Below, in pieces: positions 1-10,367 of a stretch of DNA of 64,000 nucleotides. The first letter of the stretch is position 1, and each line of letters begins with the position of its first letter. Location: contig NZ_VORA01000001.1 in assembly GCF_008477545.1 (NCBI RefSeq), forward strand, positions 434,001 to 498,000, given 5' to 3'. A program made the position numbers and the translations under genes. The notes beneath the pieces were generated by a model, which was not told the DNA's origin, made no database searches, and was given only the letters and a program-made list of their open reading frames with translations. The stretch is from Roseibium aestuarii. Lineage in GTDB: Bacteria > Pseudomonadota > Alphaproteobacteria > Rhizobiales > Stappiaceae.

Positions 1-366
1 ACGCTCGAAGGCTGGGCTTCTGCAGACCGCTGGATGGACTGGATGACCTTCTCCTTCACCGTGCCCTTCAAGGATGTGTTCTGGAACGTCGTGCGCACCG
101 CGCCCGAGAAGCGCGACCATGCGGCGCTGGAGGCAGGGCTCGCCCAGTGCATCTCCCATTTCGCCCTTGCCGACGAGGCGCTCTCCCGCCAGCCCTATCT
201 CTCGGGCGACCATCTCGGCATCGGCGACATTCCGCTCGGCTCCATCGCCTATGCCTGGTTCGAAATGCCGATCGAGCGCCCGGCCATGCCCCATCTGGAA
301 GCCTGGTACGCGCGGCTCAAGGAGCGTCCGGCCTATCGCAAGGGCGTCATGTCGCCGCTGACCTGA
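1..366 (+). CDS. Glutathione S-transferase family protein, C-terminal part (5' end outside window)
   Basis: The reading frame is open from the first base and ends at TGA 364-366. The visible 121 residues are the all-helical C-terminal domain of a cytosolic glutathione S-transferase. They include the conserved stretch YLSGDHLGIGDIPLG (the N-capping/hydrophobic staple Asp region) and end with the usual PAMPHLEAWYARLKERPAYR. The thioredoxin-like N-terminal domain that binds glutathione lies upstream, so the substrate class cannot be judged. It sits about 100 bp upstream of a Kef-type antiporter on the same strand. Kef systems are gated by glutathione adducts in other bacteria, but a functional link here is inference. 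Confidence 0.85.
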   Translation, partial: TLEGWASADRWMDWMTFSFTVPFKDVFWNVVRTAPEKRDHAALEAGLAQCISHFALADEALSRQPYLSGDHLGIGDIPLGSIAYAWFEMPIERPAMPHLEAWYARLKERPAYRKGVMSPLT

Positions 367-469
367 GCGCTGCAATCCCTGATCTGAAACGCTGCTGGCA
401 CATGCAAGTCTTAACCTTGCAGGGCTAGACTGGGTGCAACGCATTCAGATTACGGACAAAGGAGCGAAA

Positions 470-2254
470 ATGGCCGGCGGTGGCGTGCCCCCCTTCATGG
501 CTGACGGGCTGATCTTCCTTGCGGCAACCGTGGTGGCGGTGCCGCTGGCCAAGCGGCTGGGCCTCGGGTCGGTGGTCGGCTATCTGGCGGCTGGCGTCGT
601 GATCGGCCCCTTCGGCTTCGGCTTCCTGGCCTCGGGCGAGGAGATGCTGCCCATCGCGGAACTGGGCGTGGTGCTGCTGCTCTTTGTCATCGGTCTGGAG
701 CTCGACCCCGCCAAGCTCTGGCGCATGAAACGGGACATCTTCGGCCTTGGCACCGCGCAGGTGCTGATCACGGGCCTGACCCTGTGTTCGCTGATCATGC
801 TCATGGGGTATCCCATGCGCATGGCCCTCGTGGCGGGCTTCGGGCTGGCGCTGTCCTCCACAGCCTTTGCCTTGCAGATCCTGCAGGAGCGCGGACAGTT
901 GTCCGCGGCCTATGGCCAGCGGGCCTTCTCGATCCTGCTGCTGCAGGACATTGCCATCGTGCCGCTGCTGGCGATGGTCACCCTGCTGACTCCCTTTGCC
1001 GATGCCCAGGCCGGACCCTCGATCTGGATCGAGAGCCTGACCATCCTCGGAGCCATCGCGGCCGTGGTGATTGCCGGGCGCTATCTGGCCTCGCCCCTCT
1101 TCACCATCCTGGCCCGCAGCCACGCCCGCGAGGTGATGCTCGCCGCGGCCCTTCTGGTCGCGCTGGGCAGTGCCGGGCTCATGCATGTGGTCGGCCTGTC
1201 CATGGCGCTGGGTGCCTTCCTTGCCGGTGTGCTCCTCGCCGAATCGAGCTTCCGCCATGTGCTGGAAGCCGATATCGAGCCCTTCCGCTCCCTGCTCATG
1301 GGCCTGTTCTTTGCCGCCATCGGCATGTCGCTCGACTTCGGCCTGCTCATGGACCACATCGGTCTGGTGGTGCTGGGCGTTTTCGGCGTCATGACCGTCA
1401 AGGGCGCCTTCCTCTGGGCCCTGTCCCGGGCGACCGGCTCTCCCAATTCCGATGCGCTGCGCGTGGCCGTCACCCTGCCGCAGGGCGGGGAGTTTGCCTT
1501 CGTTCTCTTCACCGCGGCCGTCGGCAATCGCATCCTGACCTATGACGTTGCCAACGTGCTGAACTCCATCGTCATCCTGTCGATGCTTCTGACGCCGATT
1601 GCCTGCCTGCTGCTCGATGCGGTGGCAGAGCGCCTGCGCGCCCGCGGCGTGGAGAACCCGATGGTGGAGACCTTCGAGGAGGCGACCCCCACGGTGCTTG
1701 TCATCGGCTTCGGCCGATTCGGCATGACGGTGGCCCAGATCCTCACCGCCGAAGGGCTGGAAGTGCGCGCCATCGACAATGCCCCGGACCGGATCGCCTA
1801 TGCCCGCCGCCTCGGCTTCAAGGTCTATTACGGCGACGCCACCCGTCCGGACGTTCTGGCGGCGGCCGGTGCCGGCAAGGCCGCCCTGATTGCGCTTTGC
1901 GTCGAAAACGACCGGGTGATGGGGCAGGCGGTGGATGTGGTGCGCGAAGGCTTCCCCCAGGCGCTGATCTTCTGCCGCGCCACCGACCGGGCCCATGCGC
2001 TTGAACTGGCGAAGAAGGGCGTCGACTTCCAGATCCGCGAGACCTTCGAATCGTCCCTCGTCTTCGGCAAGGAAGCGCTCTACAGCCTCGGTATTCCGGC
2101 GGACCGGGTTGCCGAAATCGAGGCGGACGTGCGCCAGCGGGATCAGGAGCGCCTCGCCATCCAGATGCGCGAGGGGTTCGAGGCCGGGCTGGACCGCATT
2201 CACGGCATCACCCCGCGCCGCCGGGCGAGCGACGTGGCCGCCGACCCCTCCTGA
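470..2254 (+). CDS. KefB/KefC-like monovalent cation:proton antiporter (CPA2)
   Basis: A 594-residue inner-membrane antiporter. The first ~390 residues are hydrophobic with about twelve predicted membrane spans and the CPA2 exchanger signature (GVVLLLFVIGLELDPAKLW). A cytoplasmic RCK/TrkA-N domain follows at about residues 410-530, with the Rossmann motif VLVIGFGRFG, then a short tail. Proteins of this build exchange K+ (or Na+) for H+ and are gated by nucleotides or glutathione conjugates. ATG 470 is chosen because AAAGGAG lies 5 bp upstream; an in-frame upstream start at 434 lacks this. The neighbouring glutathione S-transferase is compatible with glutathione-gated efflux, but specificity is not shown by the sequence. 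Confidence 0.9.
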   Translation: MAGGGVPPFMADGLIFLAATVVAVPLAKRLGLGSVVGYLAAGVVIGPFGFGFLASGEEMLPIAELGVVLLLFVIGLELDPAKLWRMKRDIFGLGTAQVLITGLTLCSLIMLMGYPMRMALVAGFGLALSSTAFALQILQERGQLSAAYGQRAFSILLLQDIAIVPLLAMVTLLTPFADAQAGPSIWIESLTILGAIAAVVIAGRYLASPLFTILARSHAREVMLAAALLVALGSAGLMHVVGLSMALGAFLAGVLLAESSFRHVLEADIEPFRSLLMGLFFAAIGMSLDFGLLMDHIGLVVLGVFGVMTVKGAFLWALSRATGSPNSDALRVAVTLPQGGEFAFVLFTAAVGNRILTYDVANVLNSIVILSMLLTPIACLLLDAVAERLRARGVENPMVETFEEATPTVLVIGFGRFGMTVAQILTAEGLEVRAIDNAPDRIAYARRLGFKVYYGDATRPDVLAAAGAGKAALIALCVENDRVMGQAVDVVREGFPQALIFCRATDRAHALELAKKGVDFQIRETFESSLVFGKEALYSLGIPADRVAEIEADVRQRDQERLAIQMREGFEAGLDRIHGITPRRRASDVAADPS

Positions 2255-2257
2255 ACC

Positions 2258-2283
2258 AAAAAAAGACCCGCCATGGGCGGGCC
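2258..2283 (-). terminator. Rho-independent terminator of the ialB-like gene
   Basis: A CCCGCC/GGCGGG stem with a 3-nt loop is followed, on the minus strand, by a run of seven T (the A-run at 2258-2264). It lies in the convergent gap between the antiporter and the IalB gene and fits termination of the minus-strand gene. Confidence 0.6.
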
Positions 2284-2308
2284 TTCGAATGCCTGGATGC
2301 GGTGCGGA

Positions 2309-2851
2309 TCAGGGCAGGGCGTCGAAGCCGGCCGAGAAGCCTTTCAGCGAAATCGGAATGCCGATGCCTTCTTCCGGGGTCTGGAAGATGATGAAGGTGG
2401 CCAGGTTGCCGGCCTTCAGCTTCTTGATCAGCTCCTCGTCGAGAATGACTTCGGCGATGCAGCCGTTGGAGACGCAGCGCACGAAGGCGGCGCGGCCGAT
2501 ATCCGCTTCATCCACCCGCAGGCCGAGACCGGAGGGCAGCAGCACGCCCAGAGGGGCCAGAACCCGCAGGATCTTGGCCTGCTGGTCGGCGGTCTTCAGG
2601 ATGATGACGGAGAGCCCGACATTCTCCCGGTCTTCCGCCGTCACGTTCTGGATCAGAGCGCATTGCTCGCCGGAAGCGCCCGGAGGCGTGTCGCAGCGCA
2701 TCTGCCAGTCCCCGTGCACCGCCTTCACCTCGCCCTGGGCGAGCGCAGGTGACACGAACGCGGAAAGGGAGGTCGCGGCAAGGCTCGCGGTGAGGGCAGC
2801 GCCCAGGCAGGCGGTGAGACGGGTCATTCGGCGGAGCACGCGTCTGGACAA
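2309..2851 (-). CDS. Invasion-associated locus B (IalB) family exported protein
   Basis: A 180-residue secreted protein. The N-terminus has a clear signal peptide (RR-rich start, hydrophobic core, cleavage likely after SPALAQ). The mature part carries the IalB pattern: GDWQMRCD, then paired Cys residues in CALIQ and VRCVSNGCIAEVILD. The family is periplasmic or envelope-associated, common in Rhizobiales, and was named for Bartonella erythrocyte invasion; its molecular role is not established. The start is a TTG: AGGAGG lies 9 bp upstream of it, while the internal ATG at 2827 has no ribosome binding site and would shorten the signal peptide. It is divergent from the cytochrome oxidase operon and shares its upstream region, which holds an Fnr-type site. 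Confidence 0.85.
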   Translation of the reverse strand: MSRRVLRRMTRLTACLGAALTASLAATSLSAFVSPALAQGEVKAVHGDWQMRCDTPPGASGEQCALIQNVTAEDRENVGLSVIILKTADQQAKILRVLAPLGVLLPSGLGLRVDEADIGRAAFVRCVSNGCIAEVILDEELIKKLKAGNLATFIIFQTPEEGIGIPISLKGFSAGFDALP

Positions 2852-3421
2852 GGGGAACTTCCTCCTGATGCCATGGAACGGGCCGGCTGAGCGAACCTTC
2901 AGCGTTCCTGGCGAATCGTGATGATTTTCTGCGGTGCAGAGTGCACCAAGCCGAAGGTGCTTTCCACCCTAGCGACGTCGGTTCTCCCTTGCTGCCGACA
3001 AATCTGGGCAAAAATGCAAGTCATTGATCCTTATCAAGACAGTTGAAACACCCCCTCTGGCCAGCCGAGGCGGAAATCCGTTGCGGCAGGGCCGTTCTTG
3101 TGGTTTTTGTCCTGAAGGTAGCTGTTGAAACCAGGGTGCGGCAGATCGCCGCTTCGTCTTAAGGCTCCGTCGCGTTAGGTGCTGGTTTCAGGATAAGATA
3201 CCGCTGCGGCGTTTGTTTCGGTCAGTTCGCGCAAGGCGATCTGCAGGCCGACCGGGAGGGTCGGGCGCAGGGCAAGGTGCCCGCGACCTGCGGATGGACG
3301 CCTTCGACAGGACCGCGCCAGGGGGCGCCGCAAGGACCTGCCGGGCGACGCGGCCGGAATGGTGACTATACAGTGCGAACGTCGACGGGCTGTCGACGGT
3401 TTGAGGGAAGGGAGCGAGGAC
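2852..3421. promoter_or_regulatory. 570-bp divergent control region between ialB-like gene and ctaC
   Basis: No gene is supported here; the short ORFs that cross it lack ribosome binding sites and family signals. It contains the Fnr/FixK-type palindrome at 3024-3037. The ctaC side is long (about 380 bp from the Fnr site to the start codon), so ctaC probably has either a long leader or a promoter that I could not identify with confidence. Confidence 0.5.
3024..3037. promoter_or_regulatory. Fnr/FixK-type binding site
   Basis: TTGATCCTTATCAA is a perfect match to the TTGAT-N4-ATCAA consensus of Fnr/FixK/FnrL regulators, which respond to low oxygen in alphaproteobacteria. It lies 172 bp upstream of the ialB-like start and 384 bp upstream of ctaC. 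Oxygen control of aa3 oxidase (usually repression by FnrL/FixK) is known in relatives. Which of the two genes it serves is not resolved. Confidence 0.7.
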
Positions 3422-4366
3422 GTGAAGGCCAACTTCAAGCGTCTTATGGGGGCAGTCGCCGGTGCGGCCGCCCTGTTCGGGTCGGCCGGTGCAGGTCTGG
3501 CCCAGGAAGCAGGATTTCACCCGTGGATGATCGGCCTTCAGGAGGCCGCGACCGAGGTGATGGACGATATCCGCTGGTTCAACGATCTCACGTTCTGGAT
3601 CATGTTCGCGGTCGTCCTGTTCGTGCTGGCGCTGCTGATCATCGTCATGGTCAAGTTCAACGCCAAGGCCAACCCGGTTCCTTCGCGCACCTCCCACAAC
3701 ACCTTCATTGAAGTTGTCTGGACGGTGGCGCCGATCCTCATCCTTGTGGTCATCGCCATTCCCTCCTTCCGTCTCCTCTACAAGGAGCTGGAAATCCCGC
3801 AATACGACATGACCGTGAAGGCCATCGGCTACCAGTGGTACTGGGGCTACGAATACACCGACGAGAACATGAACGGTCTCGCGATGGATTCCCTCATGAT
3901 TGGTGACAGCATGGATGCCGAGAAGGATCTGGCAGCGCGCACCGAAGTTGCGGCCGCCCGTGGCGTCACCGTCGACGAAGTGCCGCGCCTGCTGGCCGTG
4001 GACAACGAGCTGGTCATTCCGGTCGACACCACGGTTCGCCTGCAGGTGGTCGCCGAGGACGTGATCCACGCCTTCGCCATGCCGGCCTTCGGCGTCAAGA
4101 TCGATGCCATGCCGGGCCGTCTGAACGAGACCTGGTTCCGTGCGCGCCAGACCGGCGTCTACTACGGCCAGTGCTCCGAGCTCTGCGGCCTGAACCACGC
4201 CTTCATGCCGATCGCCGTCCGGGTCGTGACCCGCGAGCAGTTCGACGCCTGGGCCGAAGCCGCCCAGAGCGACCTGGACACGGCCAACAAGCAGCTCATG
4301 GCCGCGATCGCTTCCGAGCGGAAGGTCGCAGGCAGCGCATCCGAGATCACCGTCGCCCGCAACTGA
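3422..4366 (+). CDS. ctaC: Cytochrome c oxidase subunit II (aa3-type)
   Basis: A 314-residue CuA-bearing subunit that accepts electrons from cytochrome c. It has a cleavable signal peptide (about residues 1-28, ending near AGLAQ), two membrane spans (about 60-85 and 105-125), and a periplasmic cupredoxin domain. The CuA ligand motif is intact (CSELCGLNHAFM), and the aromatic electron-entry segment YQWYWGYEY is present. GTG 3422 is chosen because AAGGGAGCGAGG lies just upstream and it begins directly at the signal peptide; the frame extends 21 codons further with no such support. It is the first gene of the oxidase operon, 78 bp before ctaD. Confidence 0.96.
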   Translation: MKANFKRLMGAVAGAAALFGSAGAGLAQEAGFHPWMIGLQEAATEVMDDIRWFNDLTFWIMFAVVLFVLALLIIVMVKFNAKANPVPSRTSHNTFIEVVWTVAPILILVVIAIPSFRLLYKELEIPQYDMTVKAIGYQWYWGYEYTDENMNGLAMDSLMIGDSMDAEKDLAARTEVAAARGVTVDEVPRLLAVDNELVIPVDTTVRLQVVAEDVIHAFAMPAFGVKIDAMPGRLNETWFRARQTGVYYGQCSELCGLNHAFMPIAVRVVTREQFDAWAEAAQSDLDTANKQLMAAIASERKVAGSASEITVARN

Positions 4367-4429
4367 GGCGACGGTATGCGAGCCGGCGGGCGGGGGGAGT
4401 GAGACCCGCGCCGGCTCTGGAGAGATTGA

Positions 4430-6040
<1,611 letters not shown>

Positions 6041-6085
6041 GTCGCCCCGATCCGCATCGGCCCGAGGGCCGACCCAAGAACATAA

Positions 6086-6111
6086 GACACCGCGCTCACG
6101 GGTGCGGTGTC
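6086..6111 (+). other. Hairpin between ctaD and ctaB
   Basis: GACACCGC and GCGGTGTC form a perfect 8-bp stem with a 10-nt loop, without a following T-run. It is more likely an mRNA processing or stability element that separates ctaCD levels from the assembly genes than a terminator. Confidence 0.4.
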
Positions 6112-6192
6112 GCCCGCCAGACAGGGACGCGATCCGTCCGGACGGGCCAGGCAGAAAACAAGAAATTGAAGAATTCAGTCAAGGATGCGCCC

Positions 6193-7128
6193 ATGTCGCT
6201 CGTCGAGCGCCAGGATACTTTCACCGTGGACGGTCTCGCCCTTGAGGGCGGCGAAGGCTCGGTCGGCGATTACATCGCTCTCCTGAAGCCGCGCGTCATG
6301 TCCCTGGTGATCTTCACCGCCTTCGTCGGCATGATGCTCGCGCCCGGTCATCTCCACCCGGTTCTGGCCGTCGTCTCGATCCTCTGCATCGCCATCGGTG
6401 CGGGCGCGTCAGGTGCCTTGAACATGTGGTACGACGCCGACATCGACGCCGTGATGTCGCGCACCGCCAAGCGGCCGATCCCGGCCGGCAAGATCACCCG
6501 TCAGGAGGCCTTCGGCTTCGGCATGACCCTGTCCGTCGGCTCCGTGCTGACCCTGGGCCTTGCCGTCAACTGGTTCGCCGCTGCCTTCCTCGCCTTCACC
6601 ATCTTCTTCTATGTGGTGGTCTACACCATGTGGCTGAAGCGCTCGACGCCGCAGAACATCGTCATCGGTGGCGCGGCCGGCGCCTTCCCTCCGATGGTGG
6701 CCTGGTCCTGCGTGACCGGCGACATCAGCATCGAGAGCGCGGTCCTGTTCCTCATCATCTTCATGTGGACGCCGCCCCATTTCTGGGCGCTGGCCCTCTT
6801 CAAGTGCGGCGACTATCGCAAGGCCGGCGTGCCGATGCTGCCCGTCGTCGCCGGAGAGACCGCGACCCGCAACCAGATCCTGATCTATTCCCTGGCGCTG
6901 CTGCCCATCGGCGTGCTGCCCTGGGTCTTCGGCTTCGCAAGTGCCGCCTATGGCGCATTCGCCGGGGCCCTCGGCCTGGCCTTCCTGGGTCTTGCCGTGC
7001 AGGTCTGGCGTCACCGGGAAGGGGATCTGGCCCGCAAGTCCGCGGTCCGGCTCTTCACCTTCTCCCTGTTCTATCTCTTCATGCTCTTCGCCTTCCTTCT
7101 GGCGGAAAGCCTGATCGTGGGGGCCTGA
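6193..7128 (+). CDS. ctaB: Protoheme IX farnesyltransferase (heme O synthase)
   Basis: A 311-residue integral membrane prenyltransferase of the UbiA superfamily. It transfers a farnesyl group to heme b to give heme O, the precursor of heme A for the oxidase. The Asp-rich substrate motif [15 protein letters not shown] is present, as is the second conserved segment [12 protein letters not shown]; about nine membrane spans are seen. ATG 6193 is preferred (AAGGA 7 bp upstream) over a TTG nine codons earlier. It overlaps nothing and ends 3 bp before the small CoxF-like gene. Confidence 0.95.
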   Translation: MSLVERQDTFTVDGLALEGGEGSVGDYIALLKPRVMSLVIFTAFVGMMLAPGHLHPVLAVVSILCIAIGAGASGALNMWYDADIDAVMSRTAKRPIPAGKITRQEAFGFGMTLSVGSVLTLGLAVNWFAAAFLAFTIFFYVVVYTMWLKRSTPQNIVIGGAAGAFPPMVAWSCVTGDISIESAVLFLIIFMWTPPHFWALALFKCGDYRKAGVPMLPVVAGETATRNQILIYSLALLPIGVLPWVFGFASAAYGAFAGALGLAFLGLAVQVWRHREGDLARKSAVRLFTFSLFYLFMLFAFLLAESLIVGA

Positions 7129-7131
7129 TCC

Positions 7132-7305
7132 GTGGCTGAAGACAAGACCGTCCTGCCCGACGGCGTCCGTCTGACGGACGCCCAGCAGAAGCGTCGCCGG
7201 GGTCGCTCCATCGCGATTGCCTGTGCGCTCGGGGCCCTGGTCGTGCTGTTCTACGTGGTGACCATCGTCAAGATGGGCCCCGAGATCATGAGCCGGCCGC
7301 TCTGA
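7132..7305 (+). CDS. coxF: Small CoxF-like membrane protein
   Basis: A 57-codon gene starting with GTG 7132, three bases after the ctaB stop, and ending TGA 7303-7305, 19 bp before ctaG. The protein has a charged N-terminus (VLPDGVRLTDAQQKRRRGR), one predicted membrane helix (about residues 27-46, ALGALVVLFYVVTIVKMG) and a short tail. A single-span protein of this size and pattern, usually called CoxF, sits between ctaB and ctaG in many alphaproteobacterial oxidase operons. Its role is presumed to be in oxidase assembly, but the function is not established. Its position, spacing and in-frame codon use support it as a real gene. Confidence 0.8.
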   Translation: MAEDKTVLPDGVRLTDAQQKRRRGRSIAIACALGALVVLFYVVTIVKMGPEIMSRPL

Positions 7306-7324
7306 AGAAGGATTGCAAGGACCG

Positions 7325-7951
7325 ATGACCCGCCCCGCCACCCCTCAGGATGAGGCCGCAGCCCAGACCCTCGCCGCGCGACGCAATCGCACGGTCGGGC
7401 TCGTCTGCGCCGGTGTCTTCCTGTTCATGGTGGGGGCGGCTTATGCAGCGGTGCCTCTCTATAATCTCTTCTGTCGTGTCACCGGCTTCGGCGGCACCAC
7501 CCAGGTCGCCGAGCAGGCGGCGGATCACGTCATCGACCGCAAGATCATCGTCCGCTTCGACGGCAACGTGCGCCACGACCTGAGCTGGAGCTTCGCGCCC
7601 GAACACCGGGAGATGACGCTGAAGATGGGCGAGACCGGAGAGATGGCCTATCGCGCCACCAACACCGGCACCCGGCCTCTGACCGGAACCTCCGTCTTCA
7701 ACGTGACCCCGCTCGAAGCGGGGGCCTATTTCAACAAGTTGCAGTGTTTCTGCTTCACCGAGCAGACCCTCGAACCGGGTGAAACGGTCGAGATGCCGGT
7801 GGTGTTTTTTGTCGATCCGGACATGGATACCGATCCGGACCTGAAAAACGTGCGGGAAATCACGCTTTCGTATACCTTTTTTCCGGTCGACGCGCCGGAA
7901 CAACCTGTTGCGGCCCGGGAGGATGACGGGGCCGCGAAATCGAAACTCTGA
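7325..7951 (+). CDS. ctaG: Cytochrome c oxidase copper-delivery protein CtaG/Cox11
   Basis: A 208-residue Cox11-family protein with one N-terminal membrane anchor (about residues 25-45) and a periplasmic immunoglobulin-like domain. The copper-binding CFCF motif is intact ([10 protein letters not shown]), and the [14 protein letters not shown] segment just after the anchor, with its conserved Cys, is typical. It supplies CuB to subunit I. ATG 7325 is preceded by CAAGGA; the frame also has a TTG four codons earlier. It lies between the CoxF-like gene and ctaE, the usual alphaproteobacterial order. Confidence 0.95.
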   Translation: MTRPATPQDEAAAQTLAARRNRTVGLVCAGVFLFMVGAAYAAVPLYNLFCRVTGFGGTTQVAEQAADHVIDRKIIVRFDGNVRHDLSWSFAPEHREMTLKMGETGEMAYRATNTGTRPLTGTSVFNVTPLEAGAYFNKLQCFCFTEQTLEPGETVEMPVVFFVDPDMDTDPDLKNVREITLSYTFFPVDAPEQPVAAREDDGAAKSKL

Positions 7952-8001
7952 TCCGCCCGCCGATGACGGCGTCCGGATTGTCAGGCTTGGGGAGCATGCC
8001 G

Positions 8002-8874
8002 ATGGCTGAGGCACACGTTAAGAATCACGATTACCACCTGGTTGAACCGAGCCCCTGGCCGTTCCTGGCCTCCATGGGCGCCTTCATTCTGGCGCTCGGC
8101 GCCATCGGATTCATGAAGCTCGGCAAGGGCGAGGAGTTCGTTCTCTTCGGCATGAACCTCACCGGCTGGGGCCTCTTCGCCATCGGTCTTCTGGTGGTCC
8201 TCTACGTGATGTTCGCCTGGTGGCGCGACACCATCAAGGAAGCCCATCAGGGTCACCACACTCGGGTCGTGTCCCTGCACCTGCGCTATGGCATGCTGCT
8301 GTTCATCGCCTCTGAAGTGATGTTCTTCGTGGCCTGGTTCTGGGCCTATTTCGATGCGGCGCTCTATGCCGGCGAGGCCATCAACTATGCCCGCGTCGAG
8401 GCGACCGGCGGTCACTGGCCCCCGGCCGGCATCCAGACCTTCGATCCCTGGCACCTGCCGCTGCTCAACACCCTGATCCTGCTGTGCTCCGGCACCACCG
8501 TTACCTGGGCGCACCACGCCCTGCTGCATGACGACCGGGAAGGGTTGAAGTGGGGCCTGACCCTCACCGTCGTGCTGGGTGTCCTCTTCACCATCTGCCA
8601 GGCCTATGAATACGGCCATGCCGCCTTTGACTTCAGCGGCAACATCTATGGCGCGACCTTCTACATGGCCACAGGCTTCCACGGCTTCCACGTGATCGTC
8701 GGCACCATCTTCCTGGCGGTTTGCCTGTTCCGTGCGCTGGCCGGCCACTTCACTCCGAAGCAGCATTTCGGCTTCGAGGCAGCGGCCTGGTACTGGCACT
8801 TCGTCGATGTGGTCTGGCTCTTCCTCTTCGTCGCCATCTACATCTGGGGCGCCGGAACCCCGGCCGCGCACTGA
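8002..8874 (+). CDS. ctaE: Cytochrome c oxidase subunit III
   Basis: A 290-residue subunit with seven predicted helices. It starts [20 protein letters not shown] and ends with the conserved [18 protein letters not shown] motif; the [15 protein letters not shown] loop is also typical. It stabilises the core oxidase and its proton uptake. ATG 8002 fits GGGGAG 7 bp upstream; an ATG two codons earlier is too close to that site. It is the last structural gene of the operon and is followed by a terminator. Confidence 0.97.
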   Translation: MAEAHVKNHDYHLVEPSPWPFLASMGAFILALGAIGFMKLGKGEEFVLFGMNLTGWGLFAIGLLVVLYVMFAWWRDTIKEAHQGHHTRVVSLHLRYGMLLFIASEVMFFVAWFWAYFDAALYAGEAINYARVEATGGHWPPAGIQTFDPWHLPLLNTLILLCSGTTVTWAHHALLHDDREGLKWGLTLTVVLGVLFTICQAYEYGHAAFDFSGNIYGATFYMATGFHGFHVIVGTIFLAVCLFRALAGHFTPKQHFGFEAAAWYWHFVDVVWLFLFVAIYIWGAGTPAAH

Positions 8875-8909
8875 CCTGCGCGACCGGCCAGTGGCCTTGT
8901 GACAAATGG

Positions 8910-8942
8910 ACGCCCGGACCGGCAAACGGTTCGGGCGTTTTG
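8910..8942 (+). terminator. Terminator of the cytochrome oxidase operon
   Basis: ACGCCCGGACCG pairs with CGGTTCGGGCGT (one G-U pair) across a short loop, followed by TTTT. It lies 35 bp after ctaE and separates the oxidase genes from DUF983/SURF1. Confidence 0.8.
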
Positions 8943-9009
8943 CATTGGGGGAGCAGAGGCGCTAGGCTCGGCCGATTTTCCGGGCCATGGGCCCACGCGG
9001 AGGTATCCG

Positions 9010-9444
9010 GTGACAGATCCACAGGCCGACAAGGCGCATTATCCGCCGGTCAATCCGGTGACCTCGGGCCTCTCCGGCCATTGTCCGCGCTGCGGTCAGG
9101 GGCGCCTGTTCAAGGGCTATCTCACCCTGAGACGCCGCTGTTCGGCCTGCGGACTGGACTTCGACTTTGCCGACAGCGGTGACGGCCCGGCGGTTTTCAT
9201 CATCCTGCTGGTTGGCTTCCTGATCGTTGGTCTGGTGCTCTGGGTCGAGTTCACCTTCCAGCCGCCGATCTGGCTGCATCTGCTGATCTGGCTGCCCCTG
9301 ACTACTGGTCTGTCCCTGGGCATCCTGCGGCCCTTGAAGGGCCTGATGATCGCCCTGCAGTTCCGCCATGCAGCCCAGGAGGGACAGCTCGAAACCGGGG
9401 CCCTATCTGACGCCCACGCAACAGACGAAAATACCCCATCATGA
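9010..9444 (+). CDS. DUF983 family membrane protein
   Basis: A 144-residue protein with an N-terminal zinc-ribbon-like pattern (CPRCGQGRLF ... CSACGLDFDF) and two membrane helices (about residues 65-85 and 90-110). DUF983 proteins are common beside oxidase genes in alphaproteobacteria, but their function is unknown. GTG 9010 with GGAGG about 7 bp upstream is selected; the frame extends upstream without support and would run into the terminator. Its stop overlaps the surf1 start (ATGA), indicating translational coupling with an oxidase assembly factor. Confidence 0.85.
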   Translation: MTDPQADKAHYPPVNPVTSGLSGHCPRCGQGRLFKGYLTLRRRCSACGLDFDFADSGDGPAVFIILLVGFLIVGLVLWVEFTFQPPIWLHLLIWLPLTTGLSLGILRPLKGLMIALQFRHAAQEGQLETGALSDAHATDENTPS

Positions 9445-10280
9445 CCGCTTCCAATCCCCAGTCCGACCGCGAGCCCGCACCCAGCTTTGAGGACGCGGCG
9501 CCATCCCCGCTGTCGCGCCTGCTTCTGCCCGGTGCTGCCGCCGCCATTGCCCTCGGCGTCCTCGTCAATCTCGGCCTGTGGCAGGTTGATCGGCTGGTCT
9601 GGAAGGAAGCGCTGATTGCCAAGGTCACCGCCGATGTGGCGGCCGATCCGGTGGCGGCGCCCGGTCCGGACGCCTGGCCGACCCTCGATCCTTTCGAGAT
9701 CGACTACCGGCACGTGGCGGTCACCGGCCACTATCTTCCGGGCACGGCCTACTACTTCACCGCGCTCGGGGAGGATGCACGCGGTGCGGCGCAAGGGCCG
9801 GGCTACATGCTCTATCAGCCCTTCGAGACGATCGAGGGCTGGACGCTGATGGTCAACCGGGGCTTCCTGCCGCAGGAAGTCTGGCGGGATCGCCGCGAGG
9901 ACTTCCGGCAAGATGCGCCAGCGCAAGGCGCCGCAAGCACTCCCGTGACCCTGACCGGTCTGCTTCGCCTGTCGGAACAGCCCAACTGGACGACACCGGC
10001 GGCCGACACGGACGGGATGGTCTGGTTTGCCCGCGACACGATCCACATGGCCAAGACGCTCGACGTGCCGGGGCAGGGGCGGGCACCCTTCAGTCTCGAC
10101 CTCGATCAGGCTTTCTCGGGGCCGGGCGGGCTGCCGCAGGCGGGGGAAACCGTGGTGCGGTTCAAGAACGATCACCTCGGATACGCGCTGACCTGGTTCG
10201 GTCTTGCCGCAACCCTCATCGGTGTCTTCGCGACCTGGGCTGTCACCGTTCTGCGAGGAAGCCGCAAGGACGAAGCATGA
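9441..10280 (+). CDS. surf1: SURF1 family cytochrome oxidase assembly protein
   Basis: A 279-residue protein with the SURF1 architecture: an N-terminal helix (about residues 28-48, with GLWQVDRLVWKEALI) and a C-terminal helix (about 245-270, LGYALTWFGLAATLIGVF) flanking a periplasmic domain containing VNRGFLPQ. SURF1 assists heme a insertion into subunit I. It overlaps the DUF983 stop codon by 4 bp and ends at a bidirectional terminator. Confidence 0.93.
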   Translation: MTASNPQSDREPAPSFEDAAPSPLSRLLLPGAAAAIALGVLVNLGLWQVDRLVWKEALIAKVTADVAADPVAAPGPDAWPTLDPFEIDYRHVAVTGHYLPGTAYYFTALGEDARGAAQGPGYMLYQPFETIEGWTLMVNRGFLPQEVWRDRREDFRQDAPAQGAASTPVTLTGLLRLSEQPNWTTPAADTDGMVWFARDTIHMAKTLDVPGQGRAPFSLDLDQAFSGPGGLPQAGETVVRFKNDHLGYALTWFGLAATLIGVFATWAVTVLRGSRKDEA

Positions 10281-10307
10281 CGGCTGCCGACGGTCCGTAA
10301 AAACAAG

Positions 10308-10336
10308 AAAAGGCGCGGGACCGGCCCGCGCCTTTT
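10308..10336. terminator. Bidirectional terminator between surf1 and peroxiredoxin
   Basis: AAAAGGCGCGGG and CCCGCGCCTTTT form a long stem with an ACCGG loop; it carries an A-run on one side and a T-run on the other, so it can end both converging transcripts. Confidence 0.85.
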
Positions 10337-10367
10337 GTCTTTTTCCGAAGCTGTGGAGCCGAAAGGC

